Counted from the first letter of the stretch, positions 44,958 through 55,670 are shown. The stretch is 64,000 nucleotides of DNA from Mastigamoeba balamuthi (GCA_902651635.1 CACRSC010001923.1:1012195-1076194), one strand, 5' to 3'. Translations and numbers: made by a program. Notes: a model not told the origin generated them from the letters alone.

Positions 44958-45788
44958 GTCAGACAGTTCTCCACGTGTCCGCGCGAGGGCGAAAGGGGAG
45001 GTGGGGAGTGGGGGTGGGGGGTTGAAGGCACGCGTGCTGCAAAGCAGGAGGTTTCTTCCTGTGTTATTTAATTTGTGCAGAGAACGAAACCGCCATGAAC
45101 CTCTCTGATGGCACAAATGCCTCCAGAGGGCAAAAGAACTTCCACAGCTGAGCAACGTTCCACTGAGGTGCTGGTGACAGTATACACAAGTGAAAACGAG
45201 GACATTGCGTTCTATTTAACTTTGTGGGCACGGTTCTCTGCTGGGAAGCCATTCTGAAATGGCCATGTGTTGACAACACAATGGCGCATAACAGAGCTGA
45301 GGGGTCTCTGAATAACAAACAGGGCGATTTCGGACCAACAAGGGCATCACAGAAGCTTCTGTCAGACTCAAACTCCGAATTGGGGGCACTGTGAGGGAAA
45401 AGCAAATCGTCTGGTTTTGTCTTATTGATCACTTCGCAAAAGCGGAGACGGTCGGGAAACGACGTCAAAAGAATGATCCTTGCTGTCCTGCTTCCTCTCG
45501 TTTCTGGACCACCATGGGAGGCGAGCCGACAGGACCCACCGTTGCCAATACTGAGCTCACTGCATCCGAACAAGATCCCGGCCGACTTGTTCCCTCGTGA
45601 TCCACCAGTCTGCTCTCCCACCAGAGCTGGTCCGCATTGCCAACTATCGGACCAGGCGGACCGCCGTCGTTCGTCGTCGCCGCTCCCTGTCATCGATTAG
45701 GTATCCCAATTACATCATCATCGCCCCGATATTTTCCTCCCCCTGAGGAGGGACCAAAAAGAAATCTGCGCAGTCACCCTGTGAGCCG
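44958..45788. promoter_or_regulatory. Divergent intergenic region
   Basis: Promoters of copy 8 (minus) and RRP7 (plus) should lie here. Longer open frames exist, such as 45064-45693 on the minus strand, but show no family signature. Confidence 0.35.
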
Positions 45789-47195
45789 ATGGTGAACCGC
45801 AAGTCGCCCAAGGCCCCCAAGGCCCCCAAGGCCGCCTCCGCCGCCGTCCCCGCCGCACCCGCCGCGCCCCCCGCGGGGCCGGCGACGTGCGGGGGCTTCG
45901 TGGCGCTGCCGCTGCGCCTGCGGAGCCCGCGGGGCCGCGCGCTGACCCGCGTGCTCTACGCCCGCGCCCACGCGAGCGCCGCCGAGGAGCGCGCGGTGCT
46001 GGAGCCCGAGCGGACGGTGCTGGTGGCCAACGCGCCGCCGCGTGCGGGGGCGGCGCTGGTGTCGGGGGTGATGGGGGCCGCGGGGGCCGTGGCGAGCGTG
46101 CTGCCCTGCCCCGAGGCCTGGGGCGCACACTACGTCGTCTTCGCCTCGGCACAGGCCGCCAGGCGCGCCCTCGAGATCAGGCCCGAGGACTACGACGGCG
46201 CCGAGGAGCCCCCGTACGACAACGTCCTCGGTACGGCGATGCAGAGGGTGGGGTGGGTGCTCCCCCCACAACGCCCGTTCTCTCTGCCCTGTTGGTGTTG
46301 GGAGGGCGTCGCGCTCTGTTGTGCGGTGTTGCACTGCTGCGCTGTGTTGTTTGCGGGGGGGCGGTTGCTGTGCTGTCTGGTCGGTGTGTTCTGTGTTGTG
46401 TTTGCGTTTGTTCTGTTCTGTTCGCACAAGCCATTTGCCCGAGGGCGAAGTGCGTCAGTGCATTCGCGTGTTGCTGCTCTTGCTACGCGCCGTATCGCAG
46501 TGTGGCCGACGGTGGTGGGCTGGCTGCTGGGCCTCTGTGTGCCAAATTGTGCTGTTTGTGTGTTCTGGTTTTCGGTGAGCTGCTCCGCCTCCATGCGAGA
46601 GCCTCTCGGTCAGCAGACTGCCTGCTGCTGCTATTGGTGGGGCTGCTCCGTGTCAATTGCCTGCCTCTTGTGTCTGCTCTGTCTCTGCGTTGCTTTGCAT
46701 CCGAGCTCCTGTGTGCGGACGAGCCTGACGGTGTTGCTGGCCCACTGGGGCCCCTTGGTCACTACAGAGCAGTGGAGGAGCGCGGCCATCCGGAGGCAGC
46801 AGCGGGCCAAGGACCCGCAGGCGATGCTGGACGAGGCCGACGAGTTTGTGCGCGCGTTTGCGCAGAGGCGCGAGGAGAGGCGCGCCGAGGAGGACACCAA
46901 GGCGAGCGCCCCCGACGCCGACGGCTTCATCCTCGTGGCCCGGCGCCGCGGGCACAAGAAGGCCACGGACGGGGCCATCCACGTGGCGGCCGCCCGCAGG
47001 AGCGCCGCGAGGCTGGACGCGGAGAGGCGGGCCAAGGAGGCCAAGCAGCAGCAGCAGCAGGTGCTGCTCGACTTCTACGCGTTCCAGCGCAGGGAGGCCA
47101 AGAAGGACGAGCTCGTGCGCCTGCGCAGGAGGTTCGAGGCCGACAAGAAGAGGCTGCAGCGCATGAAGGCCAACCGCAAGTTCAAGCCCGTCTGA
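45789..47195 (+). CDS. RRP7: Ribosomal RNA processing protein RRP7
   Basis: Exons 45789-46230 and 46768-47195 give 289 residues; the intron is long for this genome (537 nt) and T/G-rich. The C terminus is diagnostic of RRP7: LLDFYAFQRREAKKDE, LRRRFEADKKRLQRM and the final KANRKFKPV. The N-terminal half, after a Lys/Pro/Ala-rich leader, contains a degenerate RRM-like domain (TVLVANAPP, AHYVVFASAQAARRAL), as in yeast Rrp7. A CAG-coded Gln run sits at 47047-47060. RRP7 acts in the UTP-C/CURI module of the small-subunit processome in the nucleolus. I looked for an intronic snoRNA and saw no clear C/D or H/ACA signature. Confidence 0.9.
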   Translation: MVNRKSPKAPKAPKAASAAVPAAPAAPPAGPATCGGFVALPLRLRSPRGRALTRVLYARAHASAAEERAVLEPERTVLVANAPPRAGAALVSGVMGAAGAVASVLPCPEAWGAHYVVFASAQAARRALEIRPEDYDGAEEPPYDNVLGTAMQRVGWVLPPQRPFSLPCWCWEGVALCCAVLHCCAVLFAGGRLLCCLVGVFCVVFAFVLFCSHKPFARGRSASVHSRVAALATRRIAVWPTVVGWLLGLCVPNCAVCVFWFSVSCSASMREPLGQQTACCCYWWGCSVSIACLLCLLCLCVALHPSSCVRTSLTVLLAHWGPLVTTEQWRSAAIRRQQRAKDPQAMLDEADEFVRAFAQRREERRAEEDTKASAPDADGFILVARRRGHKKATDGAIHVAAARRSAARLDAERRAKEAKQQQQQVLLDFYAFQRREAKKDELVRLRRRFEADKKRLQRMKANRKFKPV

Positions 47196-47668
47196 GCCCT
47201 CGACTCCTCCCTCCACTTTTACACACGCCCGCCCTCCTTGTCCCCCGACGAGCCCAAACAACGATAAGCACGACAAGCAGCACCGCAAGCTGGGTCTCGC
47301 CGGATGGCTGTCACGTCCGGTACTGGTGCTCGCATGGCTGGTCTGACTTGCATCAAACCAAGTCGCTGGTGCCGAGGCAGCAATGGGGGGGGGGGGGGGG
47401 CACTCGTGGCAGCTGTGATGTTTCCCTTAGTTCACAGGAACGCGTCGTCGTCAAGCAGCAAATTCTGCTTGGCCTCCTCGGTTGGGGGAGCTCTGCATGC
47501 GAGTGATGCACTTGCGTCGGCAGCTGGATCTGATATGATCTGAACTTCGCATCTTCTTTTCATTGTTTGTTGTCGCACTACCACGCTGTGTGGGTGGTGT
47601 TGTGCCCTTTTTTGTTTTTGAGAAAGTGTGTGTGTGCGGGATATCGGCCCTCGGGAGGCCGTGAGTCT
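47196..47668. other. Convergent intergenic region
   Basis: It lies between the stops of RRP7 and the SAP-type gene and contains a 16-base G run at 47385-47400. No gene is seen. Confidence 0.5.
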
Positions 47669-48269
47669 TCAGAAGATCCTCCTGTAGCCGGCCACGTTCA
47701 TGGACAGCACCATCTTGGGGGACTTCATGCTCTGCTTGAGCTTCTCCTTCTGGGTCGCCAGGTCGCTGCTGGCCTTTTCCGCCTCGCGCTTCATCCTCGA
47801 GACCTTCTCCTTCTGCAGCTTCAGCTGCTTCTTCTGCTGCTTCAGCTCGGCCTCCGCTGCCAGTGCCTTCCTTTGCTTCTCGTCACGCTGTAGGGGGCAG
47901 TGCTTTCAGTCGATCTTCTCGACACACGCACAACACAGAGCCACCAGAGGAGTCGCGTACCTCATAGTTCGCCAGGACGGTCTTCCGCTGGGCTGCCTGG
48001 ATGGCCTCCCTGTCGGGAACCAAGACGCGGGTGGCCTGAACGACAGTAAAGTCCGCGATGGGGCCGACAAGGGGGCAGTACGCCAAGGGCACCGCCCTGG
48101 GCCGGTCGCAGAAGAGCTCCTCGGCCAGGGAGCTGCTCAGGATGACCTCGATGAGCCTGCGCTTGGTCATGCGCGAGTACCCCGGGACGTTCCTCTCGCT
48201 GCAGAAGGAGCGCAGCTCCTCTGCGGTGAACATCTTGTCCACGCTCGCGTGAGTGATCTGGCAGTCCAT
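47669..48269 (-). CDS. Small SAP-like and coiled-coil protein
   Basis: Exons 48269-47961 and 47887-47669 give 175 residues (donor GTACGC, 73-nt intron). Residues about 15-50 (FTAEELRSFCSERNVPGYSRMTKRRLIEVI, quoted in part: EELRSFCSERNV and KRRLIEVI) fit a SAP-type DNA-binding helix pair. The second exon is a strongly basic coiled coil (KQRKALAAEAELKQQKKQL) ending VAGYRRIF. No full-length family is recognised; a nuclear DNA- or RNA-associated role is a guess from the SAP-like part. It is convergent with RRP7. Confidence 0.65.
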
Positions 48270-48655
48270 GGCGGTGGTAGTGAAGAGGTGAGGAGAGAAC
48301 GAGTTTTTTTTTTGACCCGGCGGTGTGGGCGACAATAATTTGTAGGGCTGCCCTGACGTGGACAACCGCTCTTACAGTTGACTCATTCTCGGAACCGCTG
48401 ATCTTCAAGAGTATCTGGCTCCGTGGGCCGAGCTGTGTCTTGTGGGCCAGCCAGTGGCTCGGCTCGTGCCACGGTCGCAGGCGCACAGAGGTATAGCGGA
48501 AACTTGAACTGTGGTATTCCCTGACACTCGGTGAGATGAGCGAGCAACACAACATCTCACGTAGTATAGCGGAGCAGAGCGACAGTTTGGCGGGCGATGA
48601 CAGCCCCGAGGGAACAGAGTGCCGGTGTCGGACGATTCAGACGGGCAAGGCAGCA
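48270..48655. other. Intergenic region
   Basis: It contains the promoter side of the SAP-type gene and a T-run just upstream of it (48304-48312). No gene is seen. Confidence 0.45.
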
Positions 48656-49551
48656 TCAATGTTGGGGGGCTACTACCGTGCGTGTGTAGCGCAGGTTAGG
48701 ACGCCTGCAGGGGCATGGCATGGAGCGCTGGTGTGGGGGAATGAGGAAGGGCACACAGCGAGAGAGCAGGGCATCCTGCGGTCGCTCAAGGCGCACGCTG
48801 CCACGGGGGATCCGCGGCACCGACGCCTCGGTGCAGATCATCTCCCCGGCGTCCAGCCTCCACGCCGACGACGCCGACGACACCGAGGCCGCAGAGGCCG
48901 CGCAAGGGGCTGCGCGGGCGTCGCCCTCGCTGTCGCCCTCGGGCTGGTCGCCCGATGACAGGAACTCGGCGAGGACCTTGCTGGTGCACGACCACGGCTG
49001 CTGCGGAGGCGATGGCGCTGCCGCTCCTGGGGCTCGGGATGCTCGACTCCTGCTGTTGACCCGGCGGCAATCAGGGGGAGTGACGGAGAGAGCGCGGGAG
49101 TGCGGGTGCGCGAGGACTTGAATGCACACGCCGATGAGCCCACCCACCAGACCGTCACTGTCGCGAGGCGGTGCTGCGCGGCCTCGCATCCGGCGACGTC
49201 GGCCTCCACAGCGCTCGCGGCCACGGCAGCGGCGGAGGCAGGAGCCTCGCCGACCAGGGCGGCGCACGAGGCAGCCCCAGTGCCGGCGGCTACGAGCAGC
49301 GCCAGCGCCGTCGCCGATGCCGCTGCCGCCACCACCGCAGCATCACCTCGCGTGACCACGGCCCTCGTCCACAGGCATCGCATCCCCGTCCCCCCCCCCG
49401 CGGCTGCCGCGTCGGCAGCCTTGGCTCGGAGGGCGGGTGTCGGCCAAAGAGTCGACAGCAGCGGGTCGCACTGCACCGACGCGTCGCAGCGCTGCTCCGA
49501 CGACGACGCGACTGAGCCGGGGAGGGGAACAATTGAGTGGACAGCGCCCAT
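48656..49551 (-). CDS. Hypothetical Ala/Ser-rich single-pass membrane protein
   Basis: Two exons, 49551-49118 and 49049-48656, join in frame across a 68-nt GT-CAG intron to give about 275 residues. Residues about 70-93 (around SATALALLVAAGTGAAS) are a plausible membrane span. The second exon is rich in Ser, Ala and acidic residues. I recognise no family, and composition alone could produce such frames in GC-rich DNA, so the call rests on frame continuity across the intron and the hydrophobic segment. Confidence 0.35.
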
Positions 49552-49889
49552 GCACTGAGCCACACTCAAGGGTTGTCACAGGGGCAGAACATAGACACTG
49601 TTGGGTGCGGTTGTGAGAAAAACCCAGGGGAAAGCCAGTTGTGTGGGTTACAATGCATCTAAGCCTGAAGTGCTTTTTCTCGAGATGGAATTCCTGACCT
49701 CGTATAGACCATACATTTCTGCTGGACACCGCTAGTTGCTATGTGTCTCTGCACAGTTGCTGCATGGCAACAGACAGTGGCATTCGCTCCCGCCACTATG
49801 GCAGCCCTGGGGTTGGTCCTTGCAGTGTCATGCCTTCTAGGAAGCCATGGCATACGTAAAAATGGCTCAGCCTGAGTTGTCTCAACACG
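49552..49889. other. Intergenic region
   Basis: No gene or RNA recognised. It lies between the hypothetical membrane protein start and the stop of copy 9. Confidence 0.5.
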
Positions 49890-50903
49890 CTAGAGAGCTT
49901 TGGGAACGGAAGAGGGGCCGCTACGCAACGCCCTGTCGAGGTCTCTGATCCTCCGCAGCTGCTCCTCCTGCATCGCCTGCAGTGCCCGGACCTCGCTCGC
50001 AATGTCTCTGGCCTGCTCTCCCGGCTGCCCCTCGCCTCCGGCCCCCGGAGAGGTCTCCTCCTGCGGTGTCCTGGCATCCCGCGTGTCCTCGCGCCCGCCC
50101 TCGGGAGAGGAGCCCCCGCCCCTGGGCCCGCTGTCCTTCCACTTGAGGGTGCGGGGCATCGGGACGTAGTTGCTCTTGGCGTGCAGCACCACAGGCTCTG
50201 TCCGCGCACGCGCCAACTCCGCGCCCGCGCTGCCGGTGACCCGGAACACGATGACCACCCTCCCTCCCAGGTGCAGCCGCGACGAGTTGCAGTACCTGCG
50301 GCCCGTCGACGGCGGCGGCAGCAGCGGAGTTGTGACGAGGGCAATCGAGGCGGAGAGGGAGCTTCTTTTAGCGCACGAACGACACAGCGAAAAGCGAAAC
50401 AGACGGAACCCTGGCCCTGGCGCTGCCTCGGGGCTCTCGACCATGTCGGGGGACACGACGACGTTCTGCCTGTGTCGCGGGGCGCAGCAGCGCGGGCAGG
50501 GCAGCAGCGCTGGCGAGCACCGAATCGCCTGAGACCCAAGAAACAGAAAAAAAACGCGAGGGTGGCCGGGAGCGCACGCGGCCCGTCCTCGGACCCCTCG
50601 AGGTGCACCTGGGAGCGCACGCCCGCGTTGCGTATGCTGTCGCGCTCGATGCCGTTGGCGCTCATCCACTCGGCGCGGACGAGGCAGACGACCTTTTTGT
50701 CTCGCGAGTGCCGTTTTAGTCGAACGATAACAATCGTCCCGAACGCCGTTCTTCGCGACGCTGCAGCCCCGCGCCCACGCAGAGCATCGCGCCGGGTGGT
50801 CGGGGGGCCGGCGCACCTCGAAGTGCTTGCCCCTGACGATGTTCGTGGTCGATACACGCAGAAGGATGGGGCATTGTTCTCCCGCGAGAGCAGATTCCGC
50901 CAT
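49890..50903 (-). CDS. COE/EBF-like DNA-binding family, copy 9
   Basis: The clearest member: exons 50903-50817, 50692-50578, 50509-50377 and 50295-49890 give 246 residues, all in phase. Exon 1 has LLRVSTTNIVRGKHFE; exon 2 VVCLVRAEWM and GVRSQVHLEGSEDGP; exon 3 the knuckle PCPRCCAPRHRQN, a VVVSPDM segment and RLFRFSLCRS; exon 4 YCNSSRLHLGG, the strand RVVIVFRV, ELARARTEPVVLHAKSN and PRTLKWKD. A Glu/Pro/Gly linker precedes the helix VRALQAMQEEQLRRIRDLD. The C-x3-C made by joining exons 3 and 4 (LCRSYC) mirrors the COE domain. No IPT or helix-loop-helix domain follows, unlike animal COE proteins. Probable nuclear DNA-binding protein; inference. Confidence 0.75.
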   Translation of the reverse strand: MAESALAGEQCPILLRVSTTNIVRGKHFEVRRPPDHPARCSAWARGCSVAKNGVRDDCYRSTKTALARQKGRLPRPRRVDERQRHRARQHTQRGRALPGAPRGVRGRAACAPGHPRVFFLFLGSQAIRCSPALLPCPRCCAPRHRQNVVVSPDMVESPEAAPGPGFRLFRFSLCRSCAKRSSLSASIALVTTPLLPPPSTGRRYCNSSRLHLGGRVVIVFRVTGSAGAELARARTEPVVLHAKSNYVPMPRTLKWKDSGPRGGGSSPEGGREDTRDARTPQEETSPGAGGEGQPGEQARDIASEVRALQAMQEEQLRRIRDLDRALRSGPSSVPKAL

Positions 50904-51544
50904 CTGAGGGCTCAAGCAGAGTAGACGAAGCACGGGCTCGGCGCCGCAGCCTTCTCAGCTGTGCCCCACTCGCTGCAGGCGACCCTCTGCGGAAGCTGCC
51001 CCAGAGAGGAGAAGTGTGTGGCCCTGCAGAACAAGTACTTTGAGGGGGTAGATAAACGGCATATCTGTGCCCTAAGCTGGAATGATGAGCGTATACAACT
51101 TATCTCCCTGCTTTGTTCATAGCCTTCTGGGTACCTGCAGGCCTTCTGACAGAGCTCACATTGTATTCTGCGCACTGCTGTGCTCCAATAATGATGTGCT
51201 CGGGACAGGGGGCGACTGTCCGAGTGGAGAGGGTGAGCCGACAGCAACGGTGGGACACGGACTTGGGCGTTAAGGTTGCGGCTGGTAGTGCTGTTTGCAC
51301 CGCAGAGGATAACTCAGGTGATCGAATGGAGGTCACAGGTCATGCGGAGCAGCGATTCTCCTGTAAGCGGAGGTCGACTACCATTACCTTCATTTCATCT
51401 GCGATAGGAATGTTGAGGGTCGGTAACACATGGTCTATTCACTTTGTTCTCTTTACAGTGTTTGTGTTGTTGAGTGACCAATGCTCTCTGCAGCAGAGGA
51501 AAGCAGACAGATCCCCCCCCCCCCCCGCCGCGCGCCCTGTGCGC
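50904..51544. other. Intergenic region
   Basis: It separates copy 9 from the RhiA-like gene and includes a 14-base C run at 51513-51526 beside the RhiA-like stop. No gene is seen. Confidence 0.5.
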
Positions 51545-52162
51545 TTACATGGAGTAGATAACCGTGCTCCACTTGTTGTCCTGGCCCAGCGTCACCGTCG
51601 CCGTTGTCATGTTGTAGGGGTACTCGATCTTCACCGACTGCGTGACCCACTCCACGTCGACCACCTCGCCCTGCTTCCAGTCGGCCGTGCACAGCCAGTA
51701 CGATGGGTGCGGCAGGAACGACACATCTATGTTGGGCTCCGCCTGCACCGCGAACGTCCCAGACCCCGACATCCCGATGCCCACCGCCGCCGTATGCGCC
51801 GGGGCGGTGCCGTCGCAGTGGATCGTGAGGGTGCCCTTGGAGCCCGGCCTCTGGTCCGAGAACTGGAAGGCCCCCGAGCCGTTGAGGCCGAATGTGATGA
51901 GGCTGTCCGCGCCGGTGACAGGGTCAGCAGGGACGGTCTGGGCGGCGTAGAACATGACGCCCTTTCTGAGCTCCTTGGTCTGCGACCAGACAAAGGAGTA
52001 TTCGACAGACCACTCGAACGTGCCCACGACCTGTGACGCCAGGGGCTGCGAGAACCATGCCAGCGATTTGATGTTGGACTGCTCTGTGGGGGCCGTCTGG
52101 AACATGCAGAACGTCTTGGTCGTGACACTACCGTTGCTGACACGGACTGTGTACTTGGTCAT
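51545..52162 (-). CDS. RhiA-like protein
   Basis: An intronless 205-residue frame starting MTKYTVRVSNGS, almost collinear with the copies at 11844-12461 and 17379-17996; differences include one extra residue in the ADPVTGADSLITF loop and one missing in the GSKGTL loop. All RhiA landmarks are present (SLAWFSQ, FVWSQTKEL, GIGMSGSGTFAVQAEPN, HPSYW). At roughly 34-40 kb from the other copies, it shows the family is dispersed. A recent common origin of the three close copies is evident from their similarity, including synonymous positions. Confidence 0.8.
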   Translation of the reverse strand: MTKYTVRVSNGSVTTKTFCMFQTAPTEQSNIKSLAWFSQPLASQVVGTFEWSVEYSFVWSQTKELRKGVMFYAAQTVPADPVTGADSLITFGLNGSGAFQFSDQRPGSKGTLTIHCDGTAPAHTAAVGIGMSGSGTFAVQAEPNIDVSFLPHPSYWLCTADWKQGEVVDVEWVTQSVKIEYPYNMTTATVTLGQDNKWSTVIYSM

Positions 52163-53592
52163 CTGGTCCTAGGTTGCCGCTTGTCTTCTCGCTGGTCGGT
52201 CTCTTTTCTCTTTAGCACACCTTGCCAAGGATCGGGCGAGGGTTTTAATCTCCGTTGATGACGTGTACAACGGTGATTCCATTTCCCTATGCGTCTCAGT
52301 GACAATTAACTCGCTAAGGCCCATTGTCCCCCGGAGTTCTACCTAGATACCGGTTTGCGGCCTCCAAATCCGTACCTTGTTCTCCTCATTGCTGCGGGGG
52401 AGGACGTAGTGAAAGAGACTCAAGTACACACTGTCACACCAGCAGCCCTCGAAATAGTTTGGTACTGTTCGCCGCAGTGGGCAGAACCGCTGCGGTTCAG
52501 TCGACATGACGAACTGCCGAAACTAGCAGCTAAAGAAAGACACGCTCCATAAGCAAAGCACTTTTCTATTGGATTATCTCGGCGTGGTCACCCAACAAGA
52601 AGCCTCTCGCCAACCATAGTACGGATTGCTGTGCTCATCGCGACCACTTCCAAAGTCTCTAGGTCACCGGCTACAGTGACACTGAGTAGGTTTCTAGCCA
52701 CCTGTGTCCCACATGGCCGCATTTGCACAGGTCCCAGATCGCGACCACGCATTCAGCTGAGCTTGCCCACACAGCGGCGGCCGAGGAGACGGTGGGCAAG
52801 AGCACGTTGGCCTATTCTCCCATAGTCGTCCTCGACGTGAACCACGCCCGATAGGCATTTCCAAGACCCTCGCCCTAAGGCCATCCTGGGCCAGCCAGCG
52901 GTTCCCACGCCCCGACAGGCTCGAGGCGCCCGCCTGACCCCGACGCGCCGAGTGGGCAGTGGGTCGCTCCTCCATCACGCGGGCACTCGGCACCCATCCA
53001 CGCACGCCTCTCGCCGGGATAGGCGCACTGCTGAAATGAGGCCGCTCAGGGGACCCCAACGGCAACCGCGTGCGAGGGCCTTGCAGCTATCGTCAGGCCA
53101 ATCCGGTCCCGGCATTGTGTTCTCGGGTGTCTGTCCCCGTGAAACCCGCAACGGCATCGGCCTGCGAGAAAGGAAGAGGGGGGTCGAACTGCGCGCGAGT
53201 CTTCGGACTTGCTGGCCCAGCGCGAGGCTGTGGCCGGTCTATCTTCCTGGTCTCTCGGCCATTCCGGCTCAGTCGAGTTTTCGCCCATGAGGGCATCCAC
53301 GCCAGAGCGGCCGGCCGCTGCAATGTGTGCGCTGCTGCCTGCAGATGGCGAGCTGTTCAGCTCAGCAGGTAGATGCGGGTCAGGTTTTCAAGTAACGAGG
53401 AGCCCGGAGATCTGCTTGAGAATTTTTTCTGTTACTCGAACGGAAAACAGCAATCGTGACACGTCGGGGCTGATTCACATAACGGGCGGTTTTTCCTCGG
53501 GCGATAGACCTCGGAAAAGCCACGCACACGTCACACAACGATAACGATCGTAGCACCAGCCAGCCACACACCCTCCCCACGCTCTGCAAACC
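52163..53592. other. Long GC-rich intergenic region
   Basis: 1.4 kb without a supportable gene. 52640-53380 is GC-rich with overlapping short frames on both strands, none with a family signature. It holds the promoters of the RhiA-like gene (minus) and the next plus-strand gene. Confidence 0.4.
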
Positions 53593-54808
53593 ATGGCACA
53601 GCTGCCGCTTCCTCTGCGCAAGGCCATCCGCGACGCCGAGGCCAAGAAGGGCGAGTACATCACCGCCATCGAGGAGGCCTTCGGCATCTCCGGTACGCCC
53701 CCAAGACCGCACAGCCACCCGCTGTCTCTCTCCCCACCGTAGAACTTTTTTCCCCCTGATGCGGGTCTTGCGTTGATTGCAGGGGTCACGTTCGAGTGCG
53801 ACTACGCGGCCGTCCACGCGGCCCTCGACGCCGGCTCCAAGGAGCAGGTCCCCAACGTCATTGACGCATACCTCAGCAACTTCGCCGGCTCGTGCGTCGT
53901 CCCTGCTCCCCCACCGCCGGATGCGGCGAAAAACCGGTGGGGTTTTGGCCAACAGACTTCTCATTTCCTCGCCTTTGGGATTTTGTTGTGTTTTTGTTGT
54001 GCCGGTTGTTGTGATGTCCGTCCGAGCAGCGTGCGGAGGCTGCTGGAGGACTCGCTGACCAAGGAGTGGTGGGTGCGCGACTGGACGAGCAAGAAGATCG
54101 TGTTCCGCGTGGCGCCCAAGCCGTTCGAGGGCTACTGCCGCCAGGTCATCGAGGGCGGCGTGCTCTACTGGGAGGTCAAGCCCAACACGTTCTACACCAA
54201 CGTCGACGAGCTCATCAGCCGCGCGCCCGCGGGCCTCCACGGCAACCTCGAGCTGGCCAAGAACCTGCGCGACTACGAGGAGAAGAAGAACGAGAACCTG
54301 CGGACCATCGCGGGGGCGCTGGGCGTCGACAGCGTCTCGTTCGAGGCCGACATCGACAAGGTCAACGCCGCCGCCAAGGACAGGGGCTACGAGAACAGGA
54401 CCGGCGAGATCCTCTTCGACTGGTACCTCGGCGGCCTCGCCAGCAAGTACGCGAAGAGCCCGTTTTCCTTTTTGCTTCTTCTTCCGTCGGGATTGAATTG
54501 CGAATTCACACTGAATTGCGTTTGTGATATTTCCGTCGGGATTGAATTGCGAATTCACACTGAATTGCGTTTGTGATATTCCACGCGCGTGCAGCCTGCA
54601 GAGGATGTGCGGCGACGACATGACCAAGGAGGCGATCAGGGACGCGGTGTCGGCCAAGAAGATCATCTTCAGGATCAACGCCAAGCCCAAGGGGGGCAGC
54701 TACACGTACGACTACTTCGAGAACGGCAACCTCATCGTCGAGGTCAAGCCCGACAACCTCGCCAGCAACGTCGGCGAGTGCGGCGCCGAGCTCGAGAAGC
54801 TCCTCTGA
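53593..54808 (+). CDS. Unrecognised protein with a duplicated domain
   Basis: Four exons (53593-53692, 53783-53891, 54030-54446, 54595-54808) give 279 residues, all in phase; the donors of introns 1 and 3 are GTACG and that of intron 2 is GTGCGT. Two related units are visible: SKKIVFRVAPKPFEGY with VLYWEVKPNTFYTNVDEL in the middle, and AKKIIFRINAKPKGGSY with LIVEVKPDNLASNVGE at the end, each preceded by a helix. There is no signal peptide, membrane span or known catalytic motif. I do not recognise the family. The duplication and the well-preserved splicing argue for a real, probably cytosolic protein. Confidence 0.7.
54482..54579 (+). repeat. Exact 49-bp tandem duplication in an intron
   Basis: Two head-to-tail copies of a 49-bp unit beginning TTCCGTCGGGATTGAATTG and ending TTTGTGATA, inside the third intron (54447-54594) of the duplicated-domain gene. 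The copies look identical, so the event is recent or maintained. Confidence 0.9.
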
Positions 54809-55516
54809 GGCCGCATCTGAGCCCTCCCACCCCCCTGAGCCCCGCTCGCCCCGTCGGCCTCAGCGGTCGACACAGTTGGCGATGCTGTGGGCAGTCTGCC
54901 AACAATGTGAATCACAGTGTTCCTGTTGCATAAAGCGGCATGTCCGACAGGACGCCAAGCGCTCTCAGTCCTCTCGTTGAGTGGGGCGCTGCTGCGCGAT
55001 GGCGATCCCAGACGACTCGCCCACCGATGCGCTCTATTTATTATTCACGCGAAATTGAATTCGGCCGAATATTCCCGATAAATCGAATATTCGTCGGCGA
55101 AAAACACCCCACGGCAATCCGCAGAATGCGGCGCGCCAAATCAAACTGGTGAGAACATCAGGAACTGTTGGAACGCAGGGGAAAGGACGCTATCAATCAA
55201 TGCGATTTCATAAGATATCGATTGCGTGGCACTAGGAATCTGAGCGGTGATGACGTGGAGTGGCACGAGTGATATCACATTGGATGTAACACGTATGACT
55301 GCGGCGAGTGAGGCCCTGTGAGTAATGATGACAGTATGTTACGACACGTCATTATGATACGTCATAATGACTCGATGTGATTCCACAACATAAATTTGTC
55401 TGTTTTGCCTTTTATTCGTCAAATTGGTTTCCGGGTCCTAAACCATGCCCTGTGGACCCATAATTGGGCCAGCGCGGGCCCAGAAAGAGGCGCGCGCTGG
55501 CAGCAGCTGGAGAATT
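54809..55516. other. Intergenic region upstream of U2
   Basis: AT-rich in its right half. It contains a perfect inverted repeat at 55348-55371 (GTCATTATGA, loop TACG, TCATAATGAC), about 145 bp before the U2 start, in the range where snRNA promoter elements lie. Confidence 0.45.
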
Positions 55517-55670
55517 ATACCTTCTCGGCCTTTTGGCTAAGATCAAGTGTAGTATCTGTTCTTATCAGCTTAATATCTGATACCTAGACTATGGTCTAGG
55601 ACGATATTAAACTCATTTTTCGTGAGGGCTGTGGAGCCACACGTCGGCTTGCCGCGTGCCACAGCAGGAT
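55517..55670 (+). ncRNA. U2 spliceosomal RNA
   Basis: The 5' region reads ATACCTTCTCGGCCTTTTGG and continues through AGATCAAGTGTAGTATCTG, the near-invariant U2 core including the branch-site recognition GTAGTA. A stem around CTAGACTATGGTCTAG (stem-loop IIb position) and an Sm-type site CATTTTTCG follow. A final stem GCTGTGG/CCACAGC marks the 3' domain; the exact end is approximate. It base-pairs with intron branch points, consistent with the many introns in this window. Confidence 0.95.

Noticed and set aside
45064-45693. 209-codon minus-strand frame between copy 8 and RRP7
   Set aside because: No family signature, odd composition, and overlapping the likely divergent promoters.
46231-46767. 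Continuous open frame through the RRP7 intron
   Set aside because: The Cys/Leu/Val-rich translation is unlike RRP7, and good GTACGG and TACAG splice signals restore the family sequence exactly.
46231-46767. Possible intronic snoRNA in RRP7
   Set aside because: No convincing C/D box pair or H/ACA hairpins were seen.
52640-53380. GC-rich segment as a possible rRNA spacer or gene
   Set aside because: No rRNA core sequence, no conserved frame; left as unassigned.
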